Below, in pieces: positions 15,666-22,049 of a DNA stretch of 39,417 bases (the first letter of the stretch is position 1; every line of letters begins with the position of its first letter). The position numbers and the translations under genes are program-made. This DNA comes from an uncultured Bacteroidota bacterium (GTDB taxonomy: Bacteria; Bacteroidota; Bacteroidia; Chitinophagales; Chitinophagaceae). The notes beneath the pieces are model-generated. The model worked only from the letters and a program-made list of their open reading frames with translations, was not told the origin of the DNA and did no database searches. The DNA lies in NCBI GenBank assembly GCA_902826165.1, contig CADEDV010000002.1, positions 159,950 to 199,366 on the forward strand, read 5' to 3'.

Positions 15666-16454
15666 TTGGTACAGGCATATAATTTTCTGGCTTCCTGGCA
15701 ACTCTTTCCCGAAAAAGGAAATTATGAATACGGCGAAAGACCCAAAAGCGGTATCTATAAAATAGAATCGACTGAAGACCGAAAGGAACTCAGTATTTCA
15801 CATAACTGGGTGACATTGGAAAACAAGGCTTTTGCGGCGCAGTATAAACTGATCGCTGATGGAGGGCTCAACCCCTTTCAAAACCCCGATCTCGCCGACC
15901 ATGCACAAGCGACTTTTATTGACAGCATCAGTTTCGAAATCCACTTCTATACACATGGGCAGGTATGCCTGCATGTGGTTCATGAAATCATGCCCAATGG
16001 TTATCTCAGGATCACACAACAGGGAACCAAACCAGGTGGCACTGCCTATACCAATACCGAGATCTATCATAAACAACTCAGCGTTCTTCCCTACTCTGCT
16101 TCCGTGGCGGGTGCACTGATCAGGCCGACAGAAGAAGGCATGATAAAACACAAAGCTCTTACCGCCATGGAAGAGCAGACCAATATGCAGCTTGACCAGA
16201 TACGGAAACAAATTGAACTGCTGGCCCTGCAGGCACAGGAGATACTAAAGAGAAAAGATCTCTCCCTGATGATCTACAATGCAAAGCTTTCTTTCAAACC
16301 CAATATTGGCCAGACCTATTATTTATATGAAAAGCAGGATGAGAGTTTTATGCTTTCCCTTGTGGCTCCCAAAGAATGGGGACCTGCAGGTCCTTTTAAA
16401 AAATTTGTAGCCGCTGTCCGGCTTTTAGCTGATCATACCTGGATGGAATTGTAA
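15666..16454 (+). CDS. DUF2452 domain protein
   Basis: A 262-aa cytosolic protein. The C-terminal third (about residues 170-262) is a clear DUF2452 domain: AQEILKRKDLSLMIYNAKLSFKPNIGQTYYLYEKQDE, SLVAPKEWGP and FKKFVAAVRLLADHTWMEL. The N-terminal part (about 1-150) has HNWVTLENKAFAAQYKLIADG and HFYTHGQVCLHVV, a possible separate beta domain. The function of DUF2452 is not established. No ATG precedes the conserved region, so TTG at 15666 is taken as the start. The extra N-terminal module, compared with short DUF2452 proteins, may be lineage specific. Confidence 0.85.
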   Translation: MVQAYNFLASWQLFPEKGNYEYGERPKSGIYKIESTEDRKELSISHNWVTLENKAFAAQYKLIADGGLNPFQNPDLADHAQATFIDSISFEIHFYTHGQVCLHVVHEIMPNGYLRITQQGTKPGGTAYTNTEIYHKQLSVLPYSASVAGALIRPTEEGMIKHKALTAMEEQTNMQLDQIRKQIELLALQAQEILKRKDLSLMIYNAKLSFKPNIGQTYYLYEKQDESFMLSLVAPKEWGPAGPFKKFVAAVRLLADHTWMEL

Positions 16455-16537
16455 ACGGGTATTAATTTTCTTTTATTTTTTTGCACAATAAGCATAAATC
16501 CTTAGCGTTTATACGCTAACCATCCTCTATCCTAGTC

Positions 16538-17809
16538 ATGAGAAGACCTTTACTTATGGCAGGCTTTGTCCTGCTTTTTACTTCCACCGAACTTACTGCC
16601 CAGGTGCTCAATTGGGGCAGTGCTTTTTCACCTGCATGGGTACATGGTAATACAAATCGGACAGCCATTAACGTAGCAGGCACCGGGGTCAATTGCACAG
16701 TCGTTGCTTCCATAACAGGAAGCGGTGTTTTCAAGCAAACCAGTTCATTTGGCGGACTAACACCTACTGTTTCAGCGGCCACTATCGTTGTACCCGGCTC
16801 ACCCAGCAGGCTGCATACCATTGTTGATCTTGATAATACAAGCAGCTATGTAACGGTCAGGCTTACTTTCTCCAGCTATGTAAGAAATGTTTCTTTCCGG
16901 ATCGCTGATATTGATAAACCAGGTCCAACCAGCACCGGCCATTTAGACAGGGCTACTATAACGGGCATGATGGGCCCTTCTGTTATAATTCCCTCCTTTT
17001 CTAAATACGATGCTTTTACCGATCCGAATTTCCTTACCGGCAGCGGCAATGTTGCCACTGTGAACAGCAGCAGCGGCCAGGCTGACAATGCGTTGTCCGA
17101 TGCCATTGATCAGCGGGGTACTATAACTGTTGATTTTGGTACCAGCCTGATCAATGAAATTATCATCCGGTATGATAATGCCCCTGGTGCTGATGCCGAT
17201 CCGTCACAACAGGATTTTGCAATTGGCAATGTATCCTTCCAATTACTAACCCTCCCTGTAAGCCTTATTTCATTCAGTGCTGCGCAAGCAGGTAATGATG
17301 TACAATTGAAATGGGCCACCGCACAGGAAAACAACAGTTCACATTTTGCCATTGAAAGAAGCAATAATGCCAGCGATTGGTCGGCGATAGGAACTGTTTC
17401 CGCCCGTGGTAATACAAACGAAAAAACCGATTATACATACGCCGATATCAACCCGGCAAAAACCACCCTTTTCTACCGGCTGAAGCAATTTGATCAAAAC
17501 GGAGGTTTCAAATACTCTTCTGTTGCAAGGATCAGTAATAAAGAACTGGTTGCAGAACTGGTTACTTATCCCAACCCCTTCAGCACACAGGTAAATATCA
17601 GTCTTCATTCAGCCGCAGTACAGCAGGTAACCAGCACCCTTACCGATATAACAGGAAGAACCGTGCAGGCTGATATTAATCAGCTCAGCAAAGGCAATAA
17701 CAATTACAGCATGGTCGTTTCTCAACAGTTAGCAGCGGGCATTTATTGGCTCCGTATTACAGATGAGCAAAAGAACCTGATCGGCCAGGCCCGTTTATTC
17801 AAACAATAG
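16538..17809 (+). CDS. Type IX-secreted extracellular protein with C-terminal sorting domain
   Basis: A 423-aa secreted protein. After a signal peptide (to LTAQ) come Thr/Ser-rich beta strands (about residues 25-235). An FN3-like region begins LPVSLISFSAAQAGNDVQLKW and ATAQENNSSHFAIERS, as in many gliding-bacteria proteins. The C-terminal type IX sorting domain follows (about 343-423): VTYPNPFSTQVNIS, LTDITGRTV, and a final LAAGIYWLRITDEQ. The sorting domain means export through the type IX system and cell-surface anchoring or release. It is monocistronic, ended by a strong terminator. The first domain is unassigned, so the extracellular role is unknown. Confidence 0.92.
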   Translation: MRRPLLMAGFVLLFTSTELTAQVLNWGSAFSPAWVHGNTNRTAINVAGTGVNCTVVASITGSGVFKQTSSFGGLTPTVSAATIVVPGSPSRLHTIVDLDNTSSYVTVRLTFSSYVRNVSFRIADIDKPGPTSTGHLDRATITGMMGPSVIIPSFSKYDAFTDPNFLTGSGNVATVNSSSGQADNALSDAIDQRGTITVDFGTSLINEIIIRYDNAPGADADPSQQDFAIGNVSFQLLTLPVSLISFSAAQAGNDVQLKWATAQENNSSHFAIERSNNASDWSAIGTVSARGNTNEKTDYTYADINPAKTTLFYRLKQFDQNGGFKYSSVARISNKELVAELVTYPNPFSTQVNISLHSAAVQQVTSTLTDITGRTVQADINQLSKGNNNYSMVVSQQLAAGIYWLRITDEQKNLIGQARLFKQ

Positions 17810-17836
17810 TATTCATATCAACAGGATAGGTTTAGT

Positions 17837-17863
17837 ACCCGCCACCCACCATGGCGGGTTTTT
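17837..17863 (+). terminator. Rho-independent terminator
   Basis: ACCCGCCA (17837-17844), seven-base loop, TGGCGGGT (17852-17859), then five T. It ends the type IX-secreted protein gene. The in-frame ATG at 17851 upstream of pdxJ lies inside this hairpin and is therefore not the pdxJ start. Confidence 0.87.
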
Positions 17864-17879
17864 GTTTACCGTCATACAG

Positions 17880-17887
17880 TAACTTTG
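17880..17887 (+). promoter_or_regulatory. Bacteroidota -7 element for pdxJ
   Basis: TAACTTTG matches TAnnTTTG exactly, 17 bases before the pdxJ ATG at 17905. A TTTG at 17861 lies 15 bases upstream, closer than the usual -33 spacing. Confidence 0.55.
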
Positions 17888-17904
17888 GCAAAAATAATTG
17901 CCGG

Positions 17905-18624
17905 ATGACCAAACTGAGTGTGAATATTAATAAGATCGCCACCCTGCGCAATTCAAGAGGCGGCAATAATCCCAATGTGGTAAAAGCAGCGATGGATGTG
18001 CAGCGTTTTGGTGCAGATGGAGTGACCGTACATCCAAGACCCGATGAACGGCATATCCGCTATGAAGATGTACGCCAGATCAAAAAGATCATCACGACGG
18101 AATTTAATATTGAAGGCAACTGTACCGAACAAAAATTTGTGGACCTGGTATTAGAAACCCAACCCGACCAGGTGACCTTAGTGCCCGACACACTCGGACA
18201 ACTCACTTCCGATCATGGCTGGGATACGATTAAGAATAAAGATTACCTGCAAAACATGATCAGCGTTTTTAAAAAAGCAGGTATCCGTGTTTCCATTTTC
18301 GTAGACCCGGATGTGAAGATGGTGAGAGGTGCTGCCGAAACCGGAACAGACAGGATCGAGTTGTATACAGAAGGCTACGCCAGGGAGTTTGGAGCCGGGA
18401 GACGGGAGTCGGGAGTCAACCCCTATGTATTAGCAGCATTGAAAGCAAAGGAACTGGGACTGGGTTTAAATGCAGGACATGACCTGGACCTGCAGAACCT
18501 GCAATTCTTTAAACAAAATATTCCCTGGTTAGATGAAGTAAGTATTGGCCATGCCTTAATTTGTGATGCGATTTATTTGGGATTGGAGAATGCAGTGCAG
18601 TTGTATAAGAGGCAGTTGCAGTGA
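17905..18624 (+). CDS. pdxJ: Pyridoxine 5'-phosphate synthase
   Basis: A 239-aa cytosolic enzyme that condenses 1-deoxyxylulose 5-phosphate with 3-amino-2-oxopropyl phosphate to make pyridoxine 5'-phosphate, the last step of DXP-dependent vitamin B6 synthesis. Family motifs are complete: LSVNINKIATLRNSRGGNNPN, GADGVTVHPRPDERHI, NIEGNCTEQ, VTLVPD, GIRVSIFVDPD, TDRIELYTEGYA, GLGLNAGHDLDLQNL and the final VSIGHALICDAIYLGLE. ATG 17905 gives the family N-terminus and follows its own -7 element. Unusually, three tandem GGGAGNC heptamers encode part of a loop (about residue 165 onward) without breaking the frame. A diverged copy of its last 16 codons lies about 950 bases downstream. Confidence 0.97.
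   Translation: MTKLSVNINKIATLRNSRGGNNPNVVKAAMDVQRFGADGVTVHPRPDERHIRYEDVRQIKKIITTEFNIEGNCTEQKFVDLVLETQPDQVTLVPDTLGQLTSDHGWDTIKNKDYLQNMISVFKKAGIRVSIFVDPDVKMVRGAAETGTDRIELYTEGYAREFGAGRRESGVNPYVLAALKAKELGLGLNAGHDLDLQNLQFFKQNIPWLDEVSIGHALICDAIYLGLENAVQLYKRQLQ
18397..18417 (+). repeat. In-frame 7-bp tandem repeat inside pdxJ
   Basis: GGGAGAC then two copies of GGGAGTC. Three units make 21 bases, so the frame is kept and the segment encodes Gly, Arg and Glu/Ser residues. A related GGGAGTT is at 18383. Heptamers of this kind look like an expanding simple repeat. Confidence 0.85.
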
Positions 18625-18659
18625 TGCTGGTGCTTTATTATAAAAAAATATTTTCTTTC

Positions 18660-19010
18660 ATGTTGAGCCCTGATAACTTCTTTTCTGAATTATTAGTTCA
18701 ATTCCCAAAAATTGCAGCTGAATTTAATTCAGAAGATGAGGATCATTATAAAATGGGCCGATTTGCGACATACTCTATTGAACAGATTGAACAAAAAAAT
18801 ATCGAAGAACTGAAGAAGTGTTTCGGCTTTATTGAAACCCATTTAGAAGCAATAACACCTGACCTCGAAAATGCTCTTAACGTTTCTTACTGCGAAGCCC
18901 TTCTTGGGTACGATGACTATAAAAGAGGAATTGAAATGAAAAAAGTGATGCCAGAGAAGCTGTTGAGACTTTACATGGATTATAAAAATTATTATAATTC
19001 GTTAGGATAA
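18660..19010 (+). CDS. Small cytosolic protein, DUF7674-like
   Basis: A 116-aa acidic protein. MLSPDNFFSELLVQFPKIAAEF is followed by FATYSIEQIEQKNIEELKKCFGFIETHL, ALNVSYCEALLGYDDYKRGIEM and LLRLYMDY. The all-helical pattern with a central IEELKKCF segment resembles the DUF7674 family often found in immunity-like or orphan cassettes, though I hold this assignment with moderate confidence. Starts at 18621 or 18624 overlap the pdxJ stop (TGATG). I favour the ATG at 18660, because the longer versions add an unusual hydrophobic leader. It begins an AT-rich accessory stretch. Confidence 0.7.
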   Translation: MLSPDNFFSELLVQFPKIAAEFNSEDEDHYKMGRFATYSIEQIEQKNIEELKKCFGFIETHLEAITPDLENALNVSYCEALLGYDDYKRGIEMKKVMPEKLLRLYMDYKNYYNSLG

Positions 19011-19092
19011 TCTTTTATCAATTAAATCTGCCAGCAACTAAAACCGGCATATACCACCAGGCAAAATTCAACCACTAACCCGCAAATAAATC

Positions 19093-19548
19093 ATGAAGAC
19101 AACGATTTCCAGCTTCATTAGCCTTATAGTATTAACCGTTATTGGAATTTTCAGCATTTCTTCCTGTAACAAATCAGGTGACAATACGGCTAACAGCAGT
19201 TTCACCTGGATATACGGCACAGCCAGCTACACGGCTAACTTTAAAGGAGCCTACCTGACTTGGAGTCTAACTCCTGTTATAATGGGCGGCACCGGTACTC
19301 AGCAAAACTCTCCGGGTACGGGCCCGACGATAGCCTTATCCTCATTTAGTACAGGTTCCTACAATTTGGCCACAAGTCCTAACTCCATACTATACGTTGA
19401 TGATCTCGGGTTTACCGTACCCTCAGCTACCGGGACAGTTACAATTACAGCCTATTCAAATAACCAAATCAGTGGAAATTTTTCGGCTACACTGACCAAC
19501 AGCGTTGCTTTGTCAGGGAGTTTTGCAAATATTCAAGTCAACCCCTGA
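19093..19548 (+). CDS. Small lipoprotein of unknown function
   Basis: A 151-aa lipoprotein. The signal ends in a lipobox (FSISSC), with mature Cys26. The rest is rich in Ser, Thr, Asn and Gly with alternating strands (TWIYGTASYTANFKGAYLTW and similar), and ends GSFANIQVNP. It looks like a single beta-sandwich domain on the outer or inner membrane. No catalytic motif is seen. It sits in the accessory stretch between pdxJ and DUF1080, flanked on the right by a diverged copy of the pdxJ 3' end. Confidence 0.85.
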   Translation: MKTTISSFISLIVLTVIGIFSISSCNKSGDNTANSSFTWIYGTASYTANFKGAYLTWSLTPVIMGGTGTQQNSPGTGPTIALSSFSTGSYNLATSPNSILYVDDLGFTVPSATGTVTITAYSNNQISGNFSATLTNSVALSGSFANIQVNP

Positions 19549-19564
19549 TCTAGGATGTAATTTT

Positions 19565-19612
19565 TTAGGATTAGAGAATATAGTGCAGATGAATAGAGGG
19601 CAGTTACAGTAG
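19565..19612 (+). pseudogene. Second copy of the pdxJ 3' end (remnant)
   Basis: Forty-eight bases match pdxJ 18577-18624 at 36 positions (75 percent). In one frame they encode LGLENIVQMNRGQLQ and a stop, against LGLENAVQLYKRQLQ and a stop in pdxJ (11 of 15 identical). Similarity continues weakly upstream with a one-base shift. No start and no further pdxJ sequence is present, so it is a fragment. It resembles the duplicated gene end left at the far side of an integrated segment, or recombination with a foreign pdxJ. Confidence 0.75.
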
Positions 19613-19681
19613 TTATCAAAATAAAGATTGTGCCATTTATAGTAATATATTTATCTAGCATTATTCCTTAGACAAGTTATT

Positions 19682-20185
19682 ATGCGACAACTATTCAATA
19701 TCTCTTTACTTAGTTTAGTTATTCTTCTTTGTTTGACTACTACTTCTTGTGACAACCCGAGCTTGAATTTAATAAAGCCTGCTGCTTATGCTGATTTGCA
19801 AGAGCACAAACTTGGGGTGTCGGAGTATTATGTTAGGTTACCAATAACAATGTTTTTAGATGAAGCGAGAGGGAAAGAAGGGCAACTAGGCTATGGGGTT
19901 TATTTGACAGACACAAGTATAAGATATAAAAGTTCATCGGGTTTTATCGAAATCGAACATGGCAGGCCAATCGGTGGCAGTCTTCTTGATGAAGGCGACA
20001 AATTAGTTGACAAGGTAAAATCTCCCATACTTGGCAAGAATATAGAATGGAAAATCTATCTCAATGAATCTGGTTATTTTTTTGCCGCTGCCAGGAGGAA
20101 TGGATTGCTATTGACTGCTGATTCCCGAAGTCGGGAAGGATTAGACACCATGATATCAATTATTTCAACTTTAGAAGAAAAATGA
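19682..20185 (+). CDS. Small lipoprotein of unknown function
   Basis: A 167-aa lipoprotein. MRQLFNISLLSLVILLCLTTTSCDNPS has a hydrophobic core and lipobox (TTSC). The mature chain is beta-rich with YYVRLPITMFLDEARG and YGVYLTDTSIRYKSSSGFIEIEHG, then a helical end (DTMISIISTLEEK). No family is recognised. Third-position A/T preference is higher than in the flanking housekeeping genes, which suits acquired DNA. It is the first gene to the right of the duplicated pdxJ end. Confidence 0.83.
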   Translation: MRQLFNISLLSLVILLCLTTTSCDNPSLNLIKPAAYADLQEHKLGVSEYYVRLPITMFLDEARGKEGQLGYGVYLTDTSIRYKSSSGFIEIEHGRPIGGSLLDEGDKLVDKVKSPILGKNIEWKIYLNESGYFFAAARRNGLLLTADSRSREGLDTMISIISTLEEK

Positions 20186-20385
20186 ACAGCGGACAACATG
20201 ATGGTTTAAACGAAACACCGCTATGAGAAATCTTCAGCTGCGGTCCGGACTGACTGAATTAAGGCGAGCAACAGAATATAACATCAACTGTATTAACTTT
20301 ACTCAGCAGAGATTCGGGCTTATGAATCATGGAATACCAGCACAGCAGAAAGCCCTAACGTTAGCTGCCATTTAGAAAGATCATT
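20186..20385 (+). other. Non-coding or weakly coding spacer with a 10-bp palindrome
   Basis: This 200-base spacer holds CTAACGTTAG, a perfect 10-bp palindrome at 20354-20363, and a 50-codon ATG reading frame (20223-20375) starting MRNLQLRSGLTELRRATEYN that ends over the palindrome. The frame has no recognisable domain and may be chance. Such palindromes next to orphan genes can look like recombination sites, but the full fold of an integron attC site is not present. Confidence 0.35.
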
Positions 20386-20390
20386 TAATT

Positions 20391-20774
20391 TTGAGGACTT
20401 CAATAGACATAGCGTCGATTTTCATAGTGTTACAAGTAGTGGTGGGCATTGCCGGGGGCATTATTTACGTTAATATTCCAGAGCAAGCAAATTTATCGTT
20501 AGACGACTCAATTATTGACTTCTATCTGCATTTGAACGGGATTTTCTATGGAACAACCCTTTTTTTTGGTGTGATTAGCGGATTTTTTTTGAAACGAGCT
20601 AACAGATTAATTATTTCGGCCTTATTGTCTTTAGCAAGCGGGTTAGGTTTTTTATTATTGCATGCATTAGTATTTCCTATACCTCTATTTTCTTTTTTCT
20701 CTCTCTTTGGATTTATAATAGGATTCAACGTACACTTACTCAAGAAAATCGAAGCTAAAACAGAACCACAATAA
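20391..20774 (+). CDS. Small multi-pass membrane protein
   Basis: A 127-aa very hydrophobic protein with about four predicted membrane helices: SIFIVLQVVVGIAGGIIYV, IFYGTTLFFGVISGFFL, IISALLSLASGLGFLLLHA and LFSFFSLFGFIIGFNV, with basic residues facing the cytosol at KRANR and KKIEAK. No family is recognised. TTG at 20391 is the start offered by the frame, but it lies inside a perfect TAnnTTTG element (TAATTTTG, 20386-20393). Thus either the element is not used or translation begins later, possibly at GTG codons around residue 13-18. The gene is AT-rich and belongs to the accessory stretch. Confidence 0.65.
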   Translation: MRTSIDIASIFIVLQVVVGIAGGIIYVNIPEQANLSLDDSIIDFYLHLNGIFYGTTLFFGVISGFFLKRANRLIISALLSLASGLGFLLLHALVFPIPLFSFFSLFGFIIGFNVHLLKKIEAKTEPQ

Positions 20775-20797
20775 TTGGGTAGCCTTATTCCACCGCT

Positions 20798-20844
20798 ATT
20801 CGAAACTTCCAGTTTCGAATCCCTATTCTATCGCTTGCAGCGAT
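20798..20844. repeat. REP-like twin hairpin
   Basis: ATTCGAAACT (20798-20807), loop TCC, AGTTTCGAAT (20811-20820) is a perfect 10-bp stem. Nine bases on, ATCGCT (20830-20835), loop TGC, AGCGAT (20839-20844) is a second. Two close palindromes at the end of an accessory stretch look like a REP-type element. It could also act as a terminator for the DUF1080 gene, but there is no T-tract. Confidence 0.6.
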
Positions 20845-20859
20845 TACAACGAACAGTAC

Positions 20860-21498
20860 TTAATCAGGCAGCACTTTCACCATAATATTTTTGTAGAACA
20901 CTTTACTTTTCGGGTCATGGCCCTGTAAGGCAAAGGTACCGCTGCTGATCAGCCGGCCTTCCATTCCTTTATCCCGCTTCACTTCCTCCGGTTCGGTATA
21001 ATCCACCACTTGTTTATTGTTGATGAACACCGAAATATGTTTGCCTTTTACCTTGATCCTTTCGGTGTACCATACACTGTCTTTCACATACACTTCCCGT
21101 ACATCCTGTATGGCATATAAGCTGCCGGTACGCCGCCAGTCGGTATGTGAATTATTCACTTGTACTTCATAGCCTTTTTTCGGCCAGGAACTTTCCTGGT
21201 ACAGCGTATGAAAATAAATACCGGAATTAGAACCCGGCATCGTCATTACATCGGCTTTGAATTCAAAATTTTTAAAGTCATGCTGCTGCACCGGGCCATC
21301 ATAAAAAAGATGGGCCACATTCCCATTCACCATAATGGAACCATCCACCACGGAAAAGCTGGAGGCATTGGTTCCCACTTTCCAGCCATCCAGTGTTTTG
21401 CCGTCAAACAAAGAGACCCAGCCCTTTTTATGCTGGTTAGTGGCTGATAAAGAAATGAAGGCCGTGATAATGGCAGCTGAGATAATAAGTTTCCGCAT
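20860..21498 (-). CDS. DUF1080 (3-keto-disaccharide hydrolase-type) secreted protein
   Basis: A 212-aa exported protein with a signal peptide (to LSATNQ). The rest is one DUF1080 domain: GWVSLFDGKTLDGWKVG, MTMPGSNSGIYFHTLYQES, GYEVQVNNSHTDW, RTGSLYAIQDVREVYVKDSVWYTERIKVKG and a final SGTFALQGHDPKSKVFYKNIMV. The jelly-roll lectin-like fold is linked to glycoside degradation. Some members hydrolyse 3-keto-disaccharides, while others are thought only to bind sugars. It is monocistronic on the minus strand and ends next to the REP-like hairpins. Confidence 0.93.
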   Translation of the reverse strand: MRKLIISAAIITAFISLSATNQHKKGWVSLFDGKTLDGWKVGTNASSFSVVDGSIMVNGNVAHLFYDGPVQQHDFKNFEFKADVMTMPGSNSGIYFHTLYQESSWPKKGYEVQVNNSHTDWRRTGSLYAIQDVREVYVKDSVWYTERIKVKGKHISVFINNKQVVDYTEPEEVKRDKGMEGRLISSGTFALQGHDPKSKVFYKNIMVKVLPD

Positions 21499-21611
21499 GA
21501 AGTGATTTTAAAAATTTACAATAACGATCAGTATGAAGCTACATCATTTTAGAAATAATTTAATTGCAACCTCTCCCCAACCTTTTCTGTCTTTTGTTGT
21601 TTATTTACGAT

Positions 21612-22049
21612 ATGAAATTAATCCCGGTCATTTCTTTTTTGATCATAGGTGTGTGCACCGCCTTCACTCCTCCTGCTGAAGATGGTATAACAATCAATAT
21701 TACTAACCTCCGGAATGATAAAGGGCATGTATTGATCAGCCTTTACAAAGAAGGAGAAGGTTTTCCGGATAAAGCAGAAAAGGCTTTTCGCAAAGAAAGA
21801 GTAGCTATCAGTAATAAAAAAGCAATTATACAATTCAGTTCCGTACCGGCCGGAAATTATGCTGTTGCCATCCTGCACGATGAGAATGATGATGCGAAGA
21901 TGAACAAAACCTGGCTAGGTCTTCCCAAAGAAGGTTATGGCTTTTCCAATAATGTGATGGGAGCATTGGGTCCACCCGCTTATAATAAAGCAAGCTTCAG
22001 GCATACGGCAGGTCAGTCCACAACTATTGAAATAAAAACCAAATATTAA
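21612..22049 (+). CDS. DUF2141 secreted protein
   Basis: A 145-aa exported protein. A signal peptide (MKLIPVISFLIIGVCTAF) precedes a single DUF2141 domain with INITNLRNDKGHVLISLYKEGEGFP, VPAGNYAVAILHDENDD and WLGLPKEGYGFSNN. DUF2141 proteins are small periplasmic beta-sandwich proteins without known catalysis; function is unestablished. I use the ATG at 21612, since the in-frame TTG at 21564 would add 16 residues before the signal. The last bases overlap the convergent asparaginase gene by four, so the two genes' ends interlock. Confidence 0.92.
   Translation: MKLIPVISFLIIGVCTAFTPPAEDGITINITNLRNDKGHVLISLYKEGEGFPDKAEKAFRKERVAISNKKAIIQFSSVPAGNYAVAILHDENDDAKMNKTWLGLPKEGYGFSNNVMGALGPPAYNKASFRHTAGQSTTIEIKTKY

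Noticed and set aside
20186-20390. Integron attC site
   Set aside because: The CTAACGTTAG palindrome suggests one, but the core mismatches at one base, no long imperfect fold is seen, and no integron integrase is present.
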